From positions 1 through 64,000 of the forward strand of contig NZ_JACJON010000054.1 of assembly GCF_014695585.1 (NCBI RefSeq): a stretch of DNA of 64,000 bases, read 5' to 3'. Both the position numbers and the translations under genes were made by a program. The notes below the pieces were generated by a model. The model did not search any database. It worked only from the letters and a program-made list of their open reading frames with translations, and had not been told where the DNA came from. This stretch comes from Microcoleus sp. FACHB-831. GTDB taxonomy: Bacteria; Cyanobacteriota; Cyanobacteriia; Cyanobacteriales; FACHB-T130. This document shows positions 27,738 through 34,572 of this stretch, piece by piece; the stretch's first letter is position 1, and each line of letters begins with the position of its first letter.

Positions 27738-28460
27738 GTGTCCTCGGTTTGTATTCAAATCATCGAGGGAAATCCTCACCTGCGATCGCTACTGGGCTGG
27801 CACTTACAGCAAACAGGCTACTGGGTGTGTCAATCCGCTGGCCTGACTCACGCTAGGGAGATGTTTTACAGTCGCCAACCCACGCTCGTCATCCTTGACT
27901 CCGACCTGCCCGATGGCGATGGCGTAGAGTTCTGCCGCTGGCTCCAACAACAGCGACATTCGCTTATATTGATGCTTTCTGCCCGCAACACAGAAAGCGA
28001 TATTGTCACAGGTCTGAAAGCCGGAGCCGACGATTATCTGACTAAGCCCTTTGGGATGCAAGAATTTCTGGCACGGGTAGAAGCTCTAATTCGCCGCATC
28101 CGCGTCACTTCAGCACCAGCTTCGCTGGACTATGGCGACCTCAAAATTGACTTAGTGCAGCGTCGCGTCCGCTTTAAAGAAGAGTTCATTGACTTGACTC
28201 CCCAAGAATTCAGCCTGCTTTACGTCCTCGCTCAAGCTGGGGGAATACCGCTGAGTCGTTCCGAACTGCTGCGCCGCGCATGGCCAGACGCTATTGATAA
28301 CCCGCGTACTATAGATACCCACGTCTTGTCACTGCGTAAGAAAGTTGAAAATGACCCGCGACAACCCAGCTTAATTCAAACTGTCCGTAACGTGGGGTAT
28401 CGGTTCAACCCAGAAATTATCAATACAGCAGTCACTTCTCAACGGTCGGCGGTCGGCTGA
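27738..28460 (+). CDS. nrrA: OmpR-family response regulator, NrrA/Rre37-like
   Basis: A 240-residue REC plus winged-helix regulator. REC has the phospho-acceptor Asp (VILDSDLPDGDG, residue ~54) and Lys in TKPFG; the usual acidic pair is reduced to one Glu (IIEGNPHLRSLL). The DNA-binding domain has LTPQEFSLLYVLAQ and RTIDTHVLSLRKK. I start at GTG 27738 because GAAGGGAAG lies 7 bases upstream; the in-frame ATG at 27672 lies inside the NtcA site, upstream of the predicted transcription start. In Anabaena and Synechocystis, NrrA/Rre37 is NtcA-induced and controls carbon/glycogen and nitrogen genes. The identity rests on sequence memory plus promoter. Confidence 0.75.
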   Translation: MSSVCIQIIEGNPHLRSLLGWHLQQTGYWVCQSAGLTHAREMFYSRQPTLVILDSDLPDGDGVEFCRWLQQQRHSLILMLSARNTESDIVTGLKAGADDYLTKPFGMQEFLARVEALIRRIRVTSAPASLDYGDLKIDLVQRRVRFKEEFIDLTPQEFSLLYVLAQAGGIPLSRSELLRRAWPDAIDNPRTIDTHVLSLRKKVENDPRQPSLIQTVRNVGYRFNPEIINTAVTSQRSAVG

Positions 28461-28496
28461 ACTTCGCCGCACAGCTTAACTTCGGCATTCTAGAGC

Positions 28497-28527
28497 GCCC
28501 GTCAACTAATAGTTGGCGGGTGTTTTT
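28497..28527 (+). terminator. Rho-independent terminator of nrrA
   Basis: GCCCGTCAACTA / TAGTTGGCGGGT forms an ~11-base stem with one G-T pair and is followed by a TTTTT tract, 37 bases after the stop codon. Confidence 0.85.
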
Positions 28528-28655
28528 AATTTTTCGGCGCGATCGCCCCCAGCAACCCTTAACCGTCAATTAACCATGCAGGGGATGTTTTAGCTGCCAA
28601 CCAAACAACGTTTGCTCTAACCAAAGCAGTATCTATAGCAAAAATTATTAAATTG

Positions 28656-28694
28656 TTGCATTTTTCTTAAAACTCTGTTACATTTATTTACATA
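28656..28694 (+). promoter_or_regulatory. Promoter with HLR1 box (RpaB-type high-light control)
   Basis: TTGCAT, 17 bases, TACATT gives the core promoter (28656-28684). GTTACATT-TA-TTTACATA (28677-28694) fits the HLR1 consensus of two KTTACAWW repeats two bases apart with no mismatch, and it covers the -10 element. RpaB binding at such a position would block transcription in low light and release it in high light. Confidence 0.75.
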
Positions 28695-28716
28695 AGGCAA
28701 CAAAGGAAATGCAGCT

Positions 28717-28884
28717 ATGAAGACAATCGACGAAAGAGGCATACTGAACAACTATGCAAATGAGCCTGTAGTCTACGTTGCAACGTACCCAACAGCAGAC
28801 GAGCAGCGTCGCTATGCCTTGGAAAGCGTAGCAGCCATCGTATTAGTCAGCTTGGTGTTGTTGACAGCATTTGGGATCAACTAA
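28717..28884 (+). CDS. Ssl1498-family light-harvesting-like small membrane protein
   Basis: A 55-residue protein with a soluble N-terminus (IDERGILNNYANEPVVYVAT) and one membrane span (residues ~36-53). The pattern LNNYA.EP..Y...YP...QQRRYA is that of the Ssl1498 light-harvesting-like family of cyanobacteria, short single-helix proteins linked to light stress or photosystem assembly. AAAGGAAA lies 8 bases upstream of the ATG. The HLR1 promoter just upstream supports high-light expression. It is followed 52 bases later by a second small gene and then a terminator. Confidence 0.75.
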   Translation: MKTIDERGILNNYANEPVVYVATYPTADEQRRYALESVAAIVLVSLVLLTAFGIN

Positions 28885-28936
28885 AACATCCCCTGTATTA
28901 ATGACTCGGAAATTTAACAAATAAGGAGATTTTCTG

Positions 28937-29173
28937 ATGAAAACTAATTATGAATTTGATAGTCGCTTTTCTTATGCATCGACAGTTTTTAACGCTGACT
29001 TCAACAACTTTGCACCTATTAATGCCAATCAAGCTTGGTCGCTATTCTTAACCGCTGGTCGCAACGATGCAGCACTGGGAGATAACCCAGAAGTGGGGCG
29101 ATTCTTCAACAATATACTCAAAGCTGTTGCATTCACAGCAATTATTTCACCATTTATTTTCCGCACTTTCTAA
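28937..29173 (+). CDS. Small single-span membrane protein of the light-stress operon
   Basis: A 78-residue protein, not recognised. Residues ~1-55 are soluble and Asn/Ala/Phe-rich (FNNFAPINANQAWSLFLTA, GRNDAALGDNPEVGRFFNN), and residues ~57-76 form one membrane span. It lacks the ExxNGR motif of true HLIPs. AAGGAG 8 bases upstream of the ATG is a strong ribosome site. It is second in a two-gene unit with the Ssl1498-like gene under an HLR1 promoter, so a role beside photosystems in strong light is a reasonable inference. Confidence 0.65.
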   Translation: MKTNYEFDSRFSYASTVFNADFNNFAPINANQAWSLFLTAGRNDAALGDNPEVGRFFNNILKAVAFTAIISPFIFRTF

Positions 29174-29191
29174 AGCAAAAATAGCTAACCC

Positions 29192-29234
29192 AATAATAAA
29201 ACCCCAGTCTGTTGACCGGGGTTTTATTATTTTA
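29192..29234 (+). terminator. Rho-independent terminator of the light-stress operon
   Basis: AATAATAAAACCCC and GGGGTTTTATTATT form a perfect 14-base stem around a 12-base loop, followed by TTT. It lies 18 bases after the second gene. Confidence 0.92.
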
Positions 29235-29290
29235 GATGGTCGATTTTAGATTGAAAAAATTCTGGCTGCTAAGTTAAGAATTGGCTAAAA

Positions 29291-30070
29291 TTAACTCCAT
29301 TCCTCAGCCGCTTTAGCTTCAGCCTGAATTAAAGTTTCGCGTAACTTAGGCCAATTCATCTGCTCAGAGGGAGTGTCGCTAATTAAACTGCCATCTTGCA
29401 AATAAAGCACGCGGGTAGAAAACTGTTGAGCTAGATCTAGCTGGTGATTTACCATCAAAATCGTAGTGTTTCCTTGCTGGGAAAGTTGAGTTAAAACTTG
29501 CACGACGTGAGAGGCGCGACCAGCATCAAGGGCAGATGTCGGCTCATCTAATAATAAGATTTTGGGTTGCGCTACTAAGGCACGACCTAGAGCCACTATT
29601 TGCCGCTGTCCTAGTGATAGCTGCAACTCCGTCCGATTTAGCCAGTCTTCTGGTATACGCAGTTGCTCCATCCAGGTTATCAGCCGTTGCTGAATTACGG
29701 ATTTGGCGACACCCTGCAAAACTAGCGGATAAGCTAAAGTCTCCCCAACAGTCATCCCTAACAGCTTCGGTTCTTGAGGAAGCAACATCACCTGTCGCCG
29801 CAACTCGATAACTGGGATTTGACGATAATCTTGATTTTCTAGATAAATTGTCCCGCTGGTGGGTTCGCTGAGTCGGTTCAACAGCCGCAATAGCGAACTT
29901 TTCCCAGCGCCAGATGGGCCGATAATAGTAATGCGCGATGCTAGCATCTCCGTAGAAGGAGCGCCCCCATTCACCTCAAAAGAAATATCTTTCAGCAGGT
30001 ATTGGGAGCCTACTGGCGCGGCTAGACTAACTTGTTCAAGGCGTAACAACTTTGTGTCTTTGTCGTTCAA
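29291..30070 (-). CDS. ABC transporter ATP-binding protein (FetA/YbbL-like) without a permease partner
   Basis: A 259-residue ABC ATPase: Walker A GPSGAGKSS, Q-loop LLPQEPKL, signature LSLGQRQ (the second residue set differs from the common LSGGQ), Walker [12 protein letters not shown], and switch His in NHQLDL. It resembles phosphate- and metal-type ATPases such as FetA/YbbL, whose usual permease FetB is not in this window. It starts 4 bases after the stop of a 190-residue membrane protein on the same strand, which makes a two-gene operon. Confidence 0.85.
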   Translation of the reverse strand: MNDKDTKLLRLEQVSLAAPVGSQYLLKDISFEVNGGAPSTEMLASRITIIGPSGAGKSSLLRLLNRLSEPTSGTIYLENQDYRQIPVIELRRQVMLLPQEPKLLGMTVGETLAYPLVLQGVAKSVIQQRLITWMEQLRIPEDWLNRTELQLSLGQRQIVALGRALVAQPKILLLDEPTSALDAGRASHVVQVLTQLSQQGNTTILMVNHQLDLAQQFSTRVLYLQDGSLISDTPSEQMNWPKLRETLIQAEAKAAEEWS

Positions 30071-30074
30071 AAAA

Positions 30075-30647
30075 TTATGTTAATTTCCCTAGACTAACAG
30101 CAGTCCAAATTGTCCAACTATCAACAAAAAACAGCAACAGCGTAAACGTCAACAAAATAAGATACATCCAGGGTTGCGCCAAAGGACGGACATCACTTGT
30201 ATCAATTCCCGTCTTATTTTGTACCAGTTGGACTAACTTAGAAAAGCCAACCACGCGCATCGGTAATAAATAACCCTGTCCCGAATGGCTGACAAAATAG
30301 TAAACTATTCCCCCTTGTCCAGTGGTGCGGAGTTTTAAATCTTTAACTTCTGTCCAAGGTAACTCCCAACCCTTACGAAAAAAACGCGGAACCCAACGGG
30401 GATAACTTACTTGGATTTTTTGCTCATCCAAAATTACCCTTTCGCTCAACGCACCATACAACGCCACAAAACCAAAGCCAATTCCCAGCCATAGTAACGC
30501 TGGCGGCACTAGCGATGCTGTTACTTGGGACAAAAACGGTAGGGGAATTGTCAGCGCCAGATATAGCGCCATTAGGGTGATGCGAATTAGGGGAGAAATG
30601 CGAAATATAGAAGGTAATTCGGCCTGAAATTCAAGGTTTGTTGACAC
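30075..30647 (-). CDS. Hypothetical membrane protein with PH-like middle
   Basis: A 190-residue protein. Two membrane spans in residues ~20-65 (ALYLALTIPLPF, PPALLWLGIGFGFVAL) precede a beta-rich segment (SYPRWVPRFFRKGWELPWTE, VKDLKLRTTGQGGIVYYFVS) of the type seen in bacterial PH-domain membrane proteins, and one more span at the end (YLILLTFTLLLFFVDSW). First gene of the operon with the ABC ATPase, but it does not look like an ABC permease. Confidence 0.65.
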   Translation of the reverse strand: MSTNLEFQAELPSIFRISPLIRITLMALYLALTIPLPFLSQVTASLVPPALLWLGIGFGFVALYGALSERVILDEQKIQVSYPRWVPRFFRKGWELPWTEVKDLKLRTTGQGGIVYYFVSHSGQGYLLPMRVVGFSKLVQLVQNKTGIDTSDVRPLAQPWMYLILLTFTLLLFFVDSWTIWTAVSLGKLT

Positions 30648-30695
30648 AGCTAATATTTATACAATTTCTACGAAATTTATAGGTTAAGTGGGCAA

Positions 30696-30920
30696 TCATA
30701 GCCGTGTCAAGGTGACTGTTGATGGGTGAATACCACAAACCACTAAAGTAATTAACTTGACCTAGCTGGAGAATAGCAGCTTTTTGGTGTACTGTACTTG
30801 GGCGTTTGCTTCAAAAATGCGATGTATTTGCTGTGGTGCAACGATGTTCTCCCTTAACCCTTGCACCATGACACTCACCGGACTCTCTTGCACAAACCGC
30901 TTAAATATTGCACGTAGCAC
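30696..30920 (-). pseudogene. Remnant of an IS4-like transposase (N-terminal part)
   Basis: Reading minus from GTG 30920, the frame gives VLRAIFKRFVQESPVSVMVQ, then LRENIVAPQQIHRIFEANAQ, VQYTKKLLFSS, an in-frame TAG at 30762-30764, then VKLITLVVCGIHPS. This is the N-terminal pattern of cyanobacterial IS4-family transposases (ESPVSVMV.G, AQYTR.LLFS, VVCGI.PS). Only ~75 codons remain, with one stop, and the DDE catalytic part is missing. It is a dead fragment between the membrane protein and the DUF4258-like gene. Confidence 0.7.
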
Positions 30921-31029
30921 TTACCCTGTTCTCCTGTGGTCTTTATTTCGTTGATATCGCGCAGTTCCCATATCCTATCAACAGTCAGCTTGACAGGGCT
31001 AGCTAGGCATTTTCTACGCTAATGCTGCG

Positions 31030-31383
31030 CTATTTGCGACCCCTACGTTTAGTGTCTTCGTGCCAGTAAGCCGTCAGAATTTGCTGATTTTGCAGCCCTG
31101 CGACACAGACGACTCGCAGCCCTCTAAGAACATCAATAAACCGCCAGTAAGGAGTATGCTGCAAGCTTTTGTCTTGAAGCGTGAAGGTAAGTGCGCCATG
31201 ACTGGTTTGCATTTCTCCATACATTACGGCAATTTGAATCATGGCGTTGCTGATAGCCCTCTGCTGCTGCCTGCGTTGCAGATGATTGCAATCTTTGCTC
31301 TTACATACAGGTGTGAGAGTGCCAAGATGATTCATATTGGCATCACTCTCCATGATTTGACTGATCTGCCTGTTCTTGTGCAT
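31030..31383 (-). CDS. DUF4258-like small protein
   Basis: A 117-residue protein with QQRAISNAMIQIAVMYGEMQ, then LRGLRVVCVAGL and ILTAYWHEDTKRRGRK, the pattern of DUF4258 proteins, some of which are toxin-like. AGAGGAAAA lies ~7 bases upstream of the ATG at 31383. The family assignment is by general pattern only. It sits next to a transposase relic and an unfilled ~500-base stretch, so the neighbourhood is accessory in nature. Confidence 0.6.
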   Translation of the reverse strand: MHKNRQISQIMESDANMNHLGTLTPVCKSKDCNHLQRRQQQRAISNAMIQIAVMYGEMQTSHGALTFTLQDKSLQHTPYWRFIDVLRGLRVVCVAGLQNQQILTAYWHEDTKRRGRK

Positions 31384-31885
31384 ATTATTTTCCTCTTAAG
31401 CTTATAGTTCCAGAATATAGGGGTAAATTTCCAACGTACAGAGACAATAAGGACAGATGTTACTTTTTGTATCTGCCTCTAAATGCACTTGGGGATGATT
31501 TGAGGTTGAGGGGTTGCTAAAAGCATTGCCAAAGACGCGATCGCGTTGGGCAGCTTAAGCTTATGTAACATATTGTCGGTAGGCTAATAGTCTGCAAACC
31601 CTAACAATCAGCTCGTGTAGTAATGGCTCATCTCGTGAAGCAACACCCGCAACCGCTGGCAATCTCGCAATAAGAACTGGGACTGCTTCCCAACCTGGAT
31701 TGTACTTATATTTCAGGATTGCAATGGCGCAATAGTACTTGCGAGCCTTCCTAGCAGTTTAGCAATTGATGTAACAGCTTTTCTCGAACGGCTGGCAATT
31801 TAGGCTAATAATATAGAGTAAATAAAAAATATTTATTAACAAGACCCTTAACAGCAAATCTTATTTTGTTGTTAATTGCGAACTC
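31384..31885. other. Intergenic region with a possible coding remnant
   Basis: A minus-strand frame at 31561-31758 is open for 65 codons without a start codon and reads like protein (KARKYYCAIAILKYKYNPGW, then ARLPAVAGVASRDEPLLHEL). It has no ATG and may be the tail of a lost gene. I do not assign it. The rest holds one HIP1-type site and AT-rich sequence. Confidence 0.3.
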
Positions 31886-33031
31886 CTAAAGCAGTGCTGG
31901 CGCGATCGCATTCAAATAAGGAATAAGTGCATAACCTATGCACTCTGCTAACCTTGGCGGAACTGCATTCCCGATTTGCCACATTGCTTTCTTCATCGAG
32001 CCTGCAAAAATAAAAGTGTCGGGAAATGTTTGCAATCTAGCCATTTCACGAGCAGAAATGACGCGGTTAAGATATGGATGAATATGAGTACCGCCGTGAT
32101 TTTCTTTAACAGTCATGCTTGGTTTACCAGGATATTGACGCTTGAAAGCATCAACATAACTTTCATATAAAGAACCGCCTGGGGGAACTTTGGCAATGCG
32201 TTCTATAAACTCAGGTGAATGCTTAGTCCACTCGTGGTTTATTTCTGGTATGGAAGTATATGGTGGTAAATCGGAAATAGCTAACTCAATAGGTTTATAT
32301 TGGTGAGGAAATAATTGAGCTTTTGGATATGGGTTAGGCATCCCAAATCGGTTGGCAATAAAAATAGCTCGCGGGCGAATTTGCGGAACGCCATAAGCAG
32401 CAGATTCAAGAATTGCAACGGAGATATGGGGATAGCCTATAGATTCAAACTCCTCGCAAATTGCGCGGTATACAGCACCTTGCTGCATTGTGAGAATTCC
32501 CGGCACGTTTTCCATAACAACGTACCAAGGACGTATCTCGGAAACGACGCGCACAAATTCTCGAAATAGACGATTGCGAGGGTCATTAGGATCGCGTTTT
32601 CCTGCAACCGAGAAGCCTTGACACGGTGGCCCGCCTACAACAAGATGGACTTCGGGAGAAGCAATTTTTTCAAGGAATTTTTGCGAATTAAAGTTTTCAA
32701 TATCTCCGCAAAAATGATGACATTGGGGGAAGTTTTGTGTATGAGTTGCCAGCGCGATCGCGTTTATTTCAACACTTGCTATTGGTCGAAATCCTGCTTG
32801 AACTAAACCTTGCGTGATTCCTCCCGCACCGCAGAAAAGATCTACAAAATTATAGCTAGATGCTGGCGGGGTTGGCGGTTCAATATCAATGAATATTTTG
32901 TAGCGATCGCTGTTATTTATTTCTAGTTCGCGTTGGATGCGTTCGTAACGCCCTAACTTTGCTTTCTTCTGATTTAAAGCAGGTTTTTGTTCTCCCCCAC
33001 TGGGGGAAAAATAGGGTGGCTTTGATTCCAT
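31886..33031 (-). CDS. Orphan C5-cytosine DNA methyltransferase
   Basis: A 381-residue methyltransferase with all main motifs: I DLFCGAGG, IV GGPPCQGFSVAGKR (catalytic Cys in PCQ), VI ENVPGI, VIII QIRPRA, and IX-X REMARLQTFPDTF...QIGNAVPPRLA. It transfers a methyl group to cytosine C5 in a specific site. No restriction enzyme gene is near, so it acts alone in this window. In Synechocystis an orphan C5 enzyme (Slr0214) methylates CGATCG, the core of HIP1; this gene is a candidate for that role, not proven. Residues 1-15 come partly from a CCCCCA-C-TGGGGG repeat, so a later start is possible. Confidence 0.92.
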   Translation of the reverse strand: MESKPPYFSPSGGEQKPALNQKKAKLGRYERIQRELEINNSDRYKIFIDIEPPTPPASSYNFVDLFCGAGGITQGLVQAGFRPIASVEINAIALATHTQNFPQCHHFCGDIENFNSQKFLEKIASPEVHLVVGGPPCQGFSVAGKRDPNDPRNRLFREFVRVVSEIRPWYVVMENVPGILTMQQGAVYRAICEEFESIGYPHISVAILESAAYGVPQIRPRAIFIANRFGMPNPYPKAQLFPHQYKPIELAISDLPPYTSIPEINHEWTKHSPEFIERIAKVPPGGSLYESYVDAFKRQYPGKPSMTVKENHGGTHIHPYLNRVISAREMARLQTFPDTFIFAGSMKKAMWQIGNAVPPRLAECIGYALIPYLNAIAPALL

Positions 33032-33103
33032 CTTTTCTTCTGCTGAACTAGACTAATTTTGAAAGGGATGCCTTTTTCAAAAGGGAGCGATCGCTTTCCA
33101 CAC

Positions 33104-33448
33104 TCACAACCCCAACGCCCTTCTTAAAGCAGCATCAACCCTATCCATCACTGGACAAGCGCCAATTTTTCTGTCCACTTCCCGATCTACTACAGTAGCC
33201 AGATTATCAGCCACCACAACTGAATCCTTCAACAATCCCATCTGTTGACCAACATCACTATCTTTCTGAATCGGAACTCGCGTTGCTCCCGTTCTGCTCA
33301 GGTTAGAGGTGATGAGTGCGACAATTCGTTGGGGGACTCCTGTACTAATATCATCCGATTGAACTATCAACGCTGGACGCTTCTTATATGTCCGCAAGTC
33401 CGAGCTAGGATAGCGGACAAGAATGACATCACCGCGCTTATAGCTCAT
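33104..33448 (-). CDS. MazF/PemK-family endoribonuclease toxin
   Basis: A 114-residue protein, MSYKRGDVILVRYPSSDLRT then KKRPALIVQSDDIS, the standard N-terminus of MazF/PemK toxins with the conserved Arg-Pro and the later SNLSRTGATRVPI. Such toxins cut mRNA at short sites. It overlaps the upstream small gene by 11 bases, the usual arrangement for an antitoxin-toxin pair. Confidence 0.9.
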   Translation of the reverse strand: MSYKRGDVILVRYPSSDLRTYKKRPALIVQSDDISTGVPQRIVALITSNLSRTGATRVPIQKDSDVGQQMGLLKDSVVVADNLATVVDREVDRKIGACPVMDRVDAALRRALGL

Positions 33449-33644
33449 CGTAAGCTTCCATTCCCGGTGCTTCCCAATCTTCCTTAAAATTCATCAGGCG
33501 ATAGTACGTCTCTTTAGCTTCTGCTCCTGACCAACCTAAATCGGAAATTAGCAATTCGCTGTCAGTTTGCGAGAATTTAGTCGCAATATTTTCTTTATCC
33601 ACTGACTCTTCTATAGGTTGGTTTTCAATGTTATGGCTTTGCAT
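33438..33644 (-). CDS. Putative antitoxin partner of the MazF-like toxin
   Basis: A 68-residue acidic protein (ISDLGWSGAEAKETYYRLMN, then FKEDWEAPGMEAYDEL) that I cannot match to AbrB, RHH or Phd antitoxins. Position and overlap with the toxin gene make it the likely antitoxin. The ATG at 33644 is preceded by AAAGGA at 7 bases; a TTG one codon earlier is less likely. The C-terminal acidic segment could neutralise the basic toxin surface. Confidence 0.65.
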   Translation of the reverse strand: MQSHNIENQPIEESVDKENIATKFSQTDSELLISDLGWSGAEAKETYYRLMNFKEDWEAPGMEAYDEL

Positions 33645-33666
33645 CAATTTTCCTTTCTAAATATTA

Positions 33667-34542
33667 TCAATTTGCTAAATAACGCCGCAAGAAACTTTCC
33701 AAAGATTCCATTTTCATGGTGAAAATAGACTCCAGATTCGCAATATCCTCCGGCATACAGAAAAATTCATTGTCCAGCAACGTCCGCAGAGTACCCAAAC
33801 CTTTATAAACCTTGGGATTTAATAACCCCACTGTACTCCGCACCCCATCAAACACAAACATCGGCGGGTTAATGACAACTGGATCTCTGTTAAAAATCCG
33901 GCTAAAAATCCGGGGAATATCCTCGCGCTGTAAAATATCTGAACCGCCAACAGGCAAAATTTTATTGCGTGCCCCTTCAACTGTTAGCGAATCTACAGCA
34001 ATCCGCGCTAAGTCGTCGGTACTAACAATAGAAGTGCGGCTTTTCGGGTCGCCAATTAACAGATAAATCCCAGTTTGACGAAAATTTTCTGCTAGTGGCA
34101 ACAGATTTGAGGCAAAACCAGAAGGGCGCAAAATGGTGTAATTCAACCCACTTGCTATCAAGTATTTTTCTACTTCCCGCTTTGCCTTAAAAGTCGGTGC
34201 ATCTTCATAGCCTCTGTCAGCACCCAATACGGAGATGAAAACAAAATGTTCGACACCAGCTTCTTTGGCTCTATCGATTAATTCAATATTTGCTCTATAA
34301 TCTACCGCTTGAGCATCACCATTTGATCCGTGAGCGCTAATAATGTATTGAGTATTTTGACAAGCTTTCTGAATATCTTTGTCTTGTCGCAAATCGCCAA
34401 TAAATATTTCCGCACCCCGCTGTTCAAATTCTCCGTAGCGAGAGGTGAGGCGAACAAATGCCCGCGCCGGAATTTCCTGCTCTCGAAGCCGCCGCACAAT
34501 CCGGCGTCCGAGTCCTCCTGTTGCTCCAGTTACTAAAACCAT
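33667..34542 (-). CDS. Atypical SDR / NmrA-like NAD(P)-binding protein
   Basis: A 291-residue Rossmann-fold protein. It begins MVLVTGATGGLGRRIVRRL with the nucleotide-binding GATGGLG, followed by ARAFVRLTSRY, IGDLRQDKDI and TILRPSGFASNLL. The catalytic YxxxK of classical SDRs is not clear, so it may bind NAD(P) without dehydrogenase activity, as do NmrA-like and Ycf39-like proteins in cyanobacteria. It lies 30 bases downstream of xthA on the same strand. Confidence 0.85.
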   Translation of the reverse strand: MVLVTGATGGLGRRIVRRLREQEIPARAFVRLTSRYGEFEQRGAEIFIGDLRQDKDIQKACQNTQYIISAHGSNGDAQAVDYRANIELIDRAKEAGVEHFVFISVLGADRGYEDAPTFKAKREVEKYLIASGLNYTILRPSGFASNLLPLAENFRQTGIYLLIGDPKSRTSIVSTDDLARIAVDSLTVEGARNKILPVGGSDILQREDIPRIFSRIFNRDPVVINPPMFVFDGVRSTVGLLNPKVYKGLGTLRTLLDNEFFCMPEDIANLESIFTMKMESLESFLRRYLAN

Positions 34543-34572
34543 GATGTCAACTCAAAACTAAAAATTTAAAAT

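Noticed and set aside
31060-31407. Plus-strand frame of 115 codons
   Set aside because: Antisense to the DUF4258-like gene, which has a good ribosome site and family-like C-terminus.
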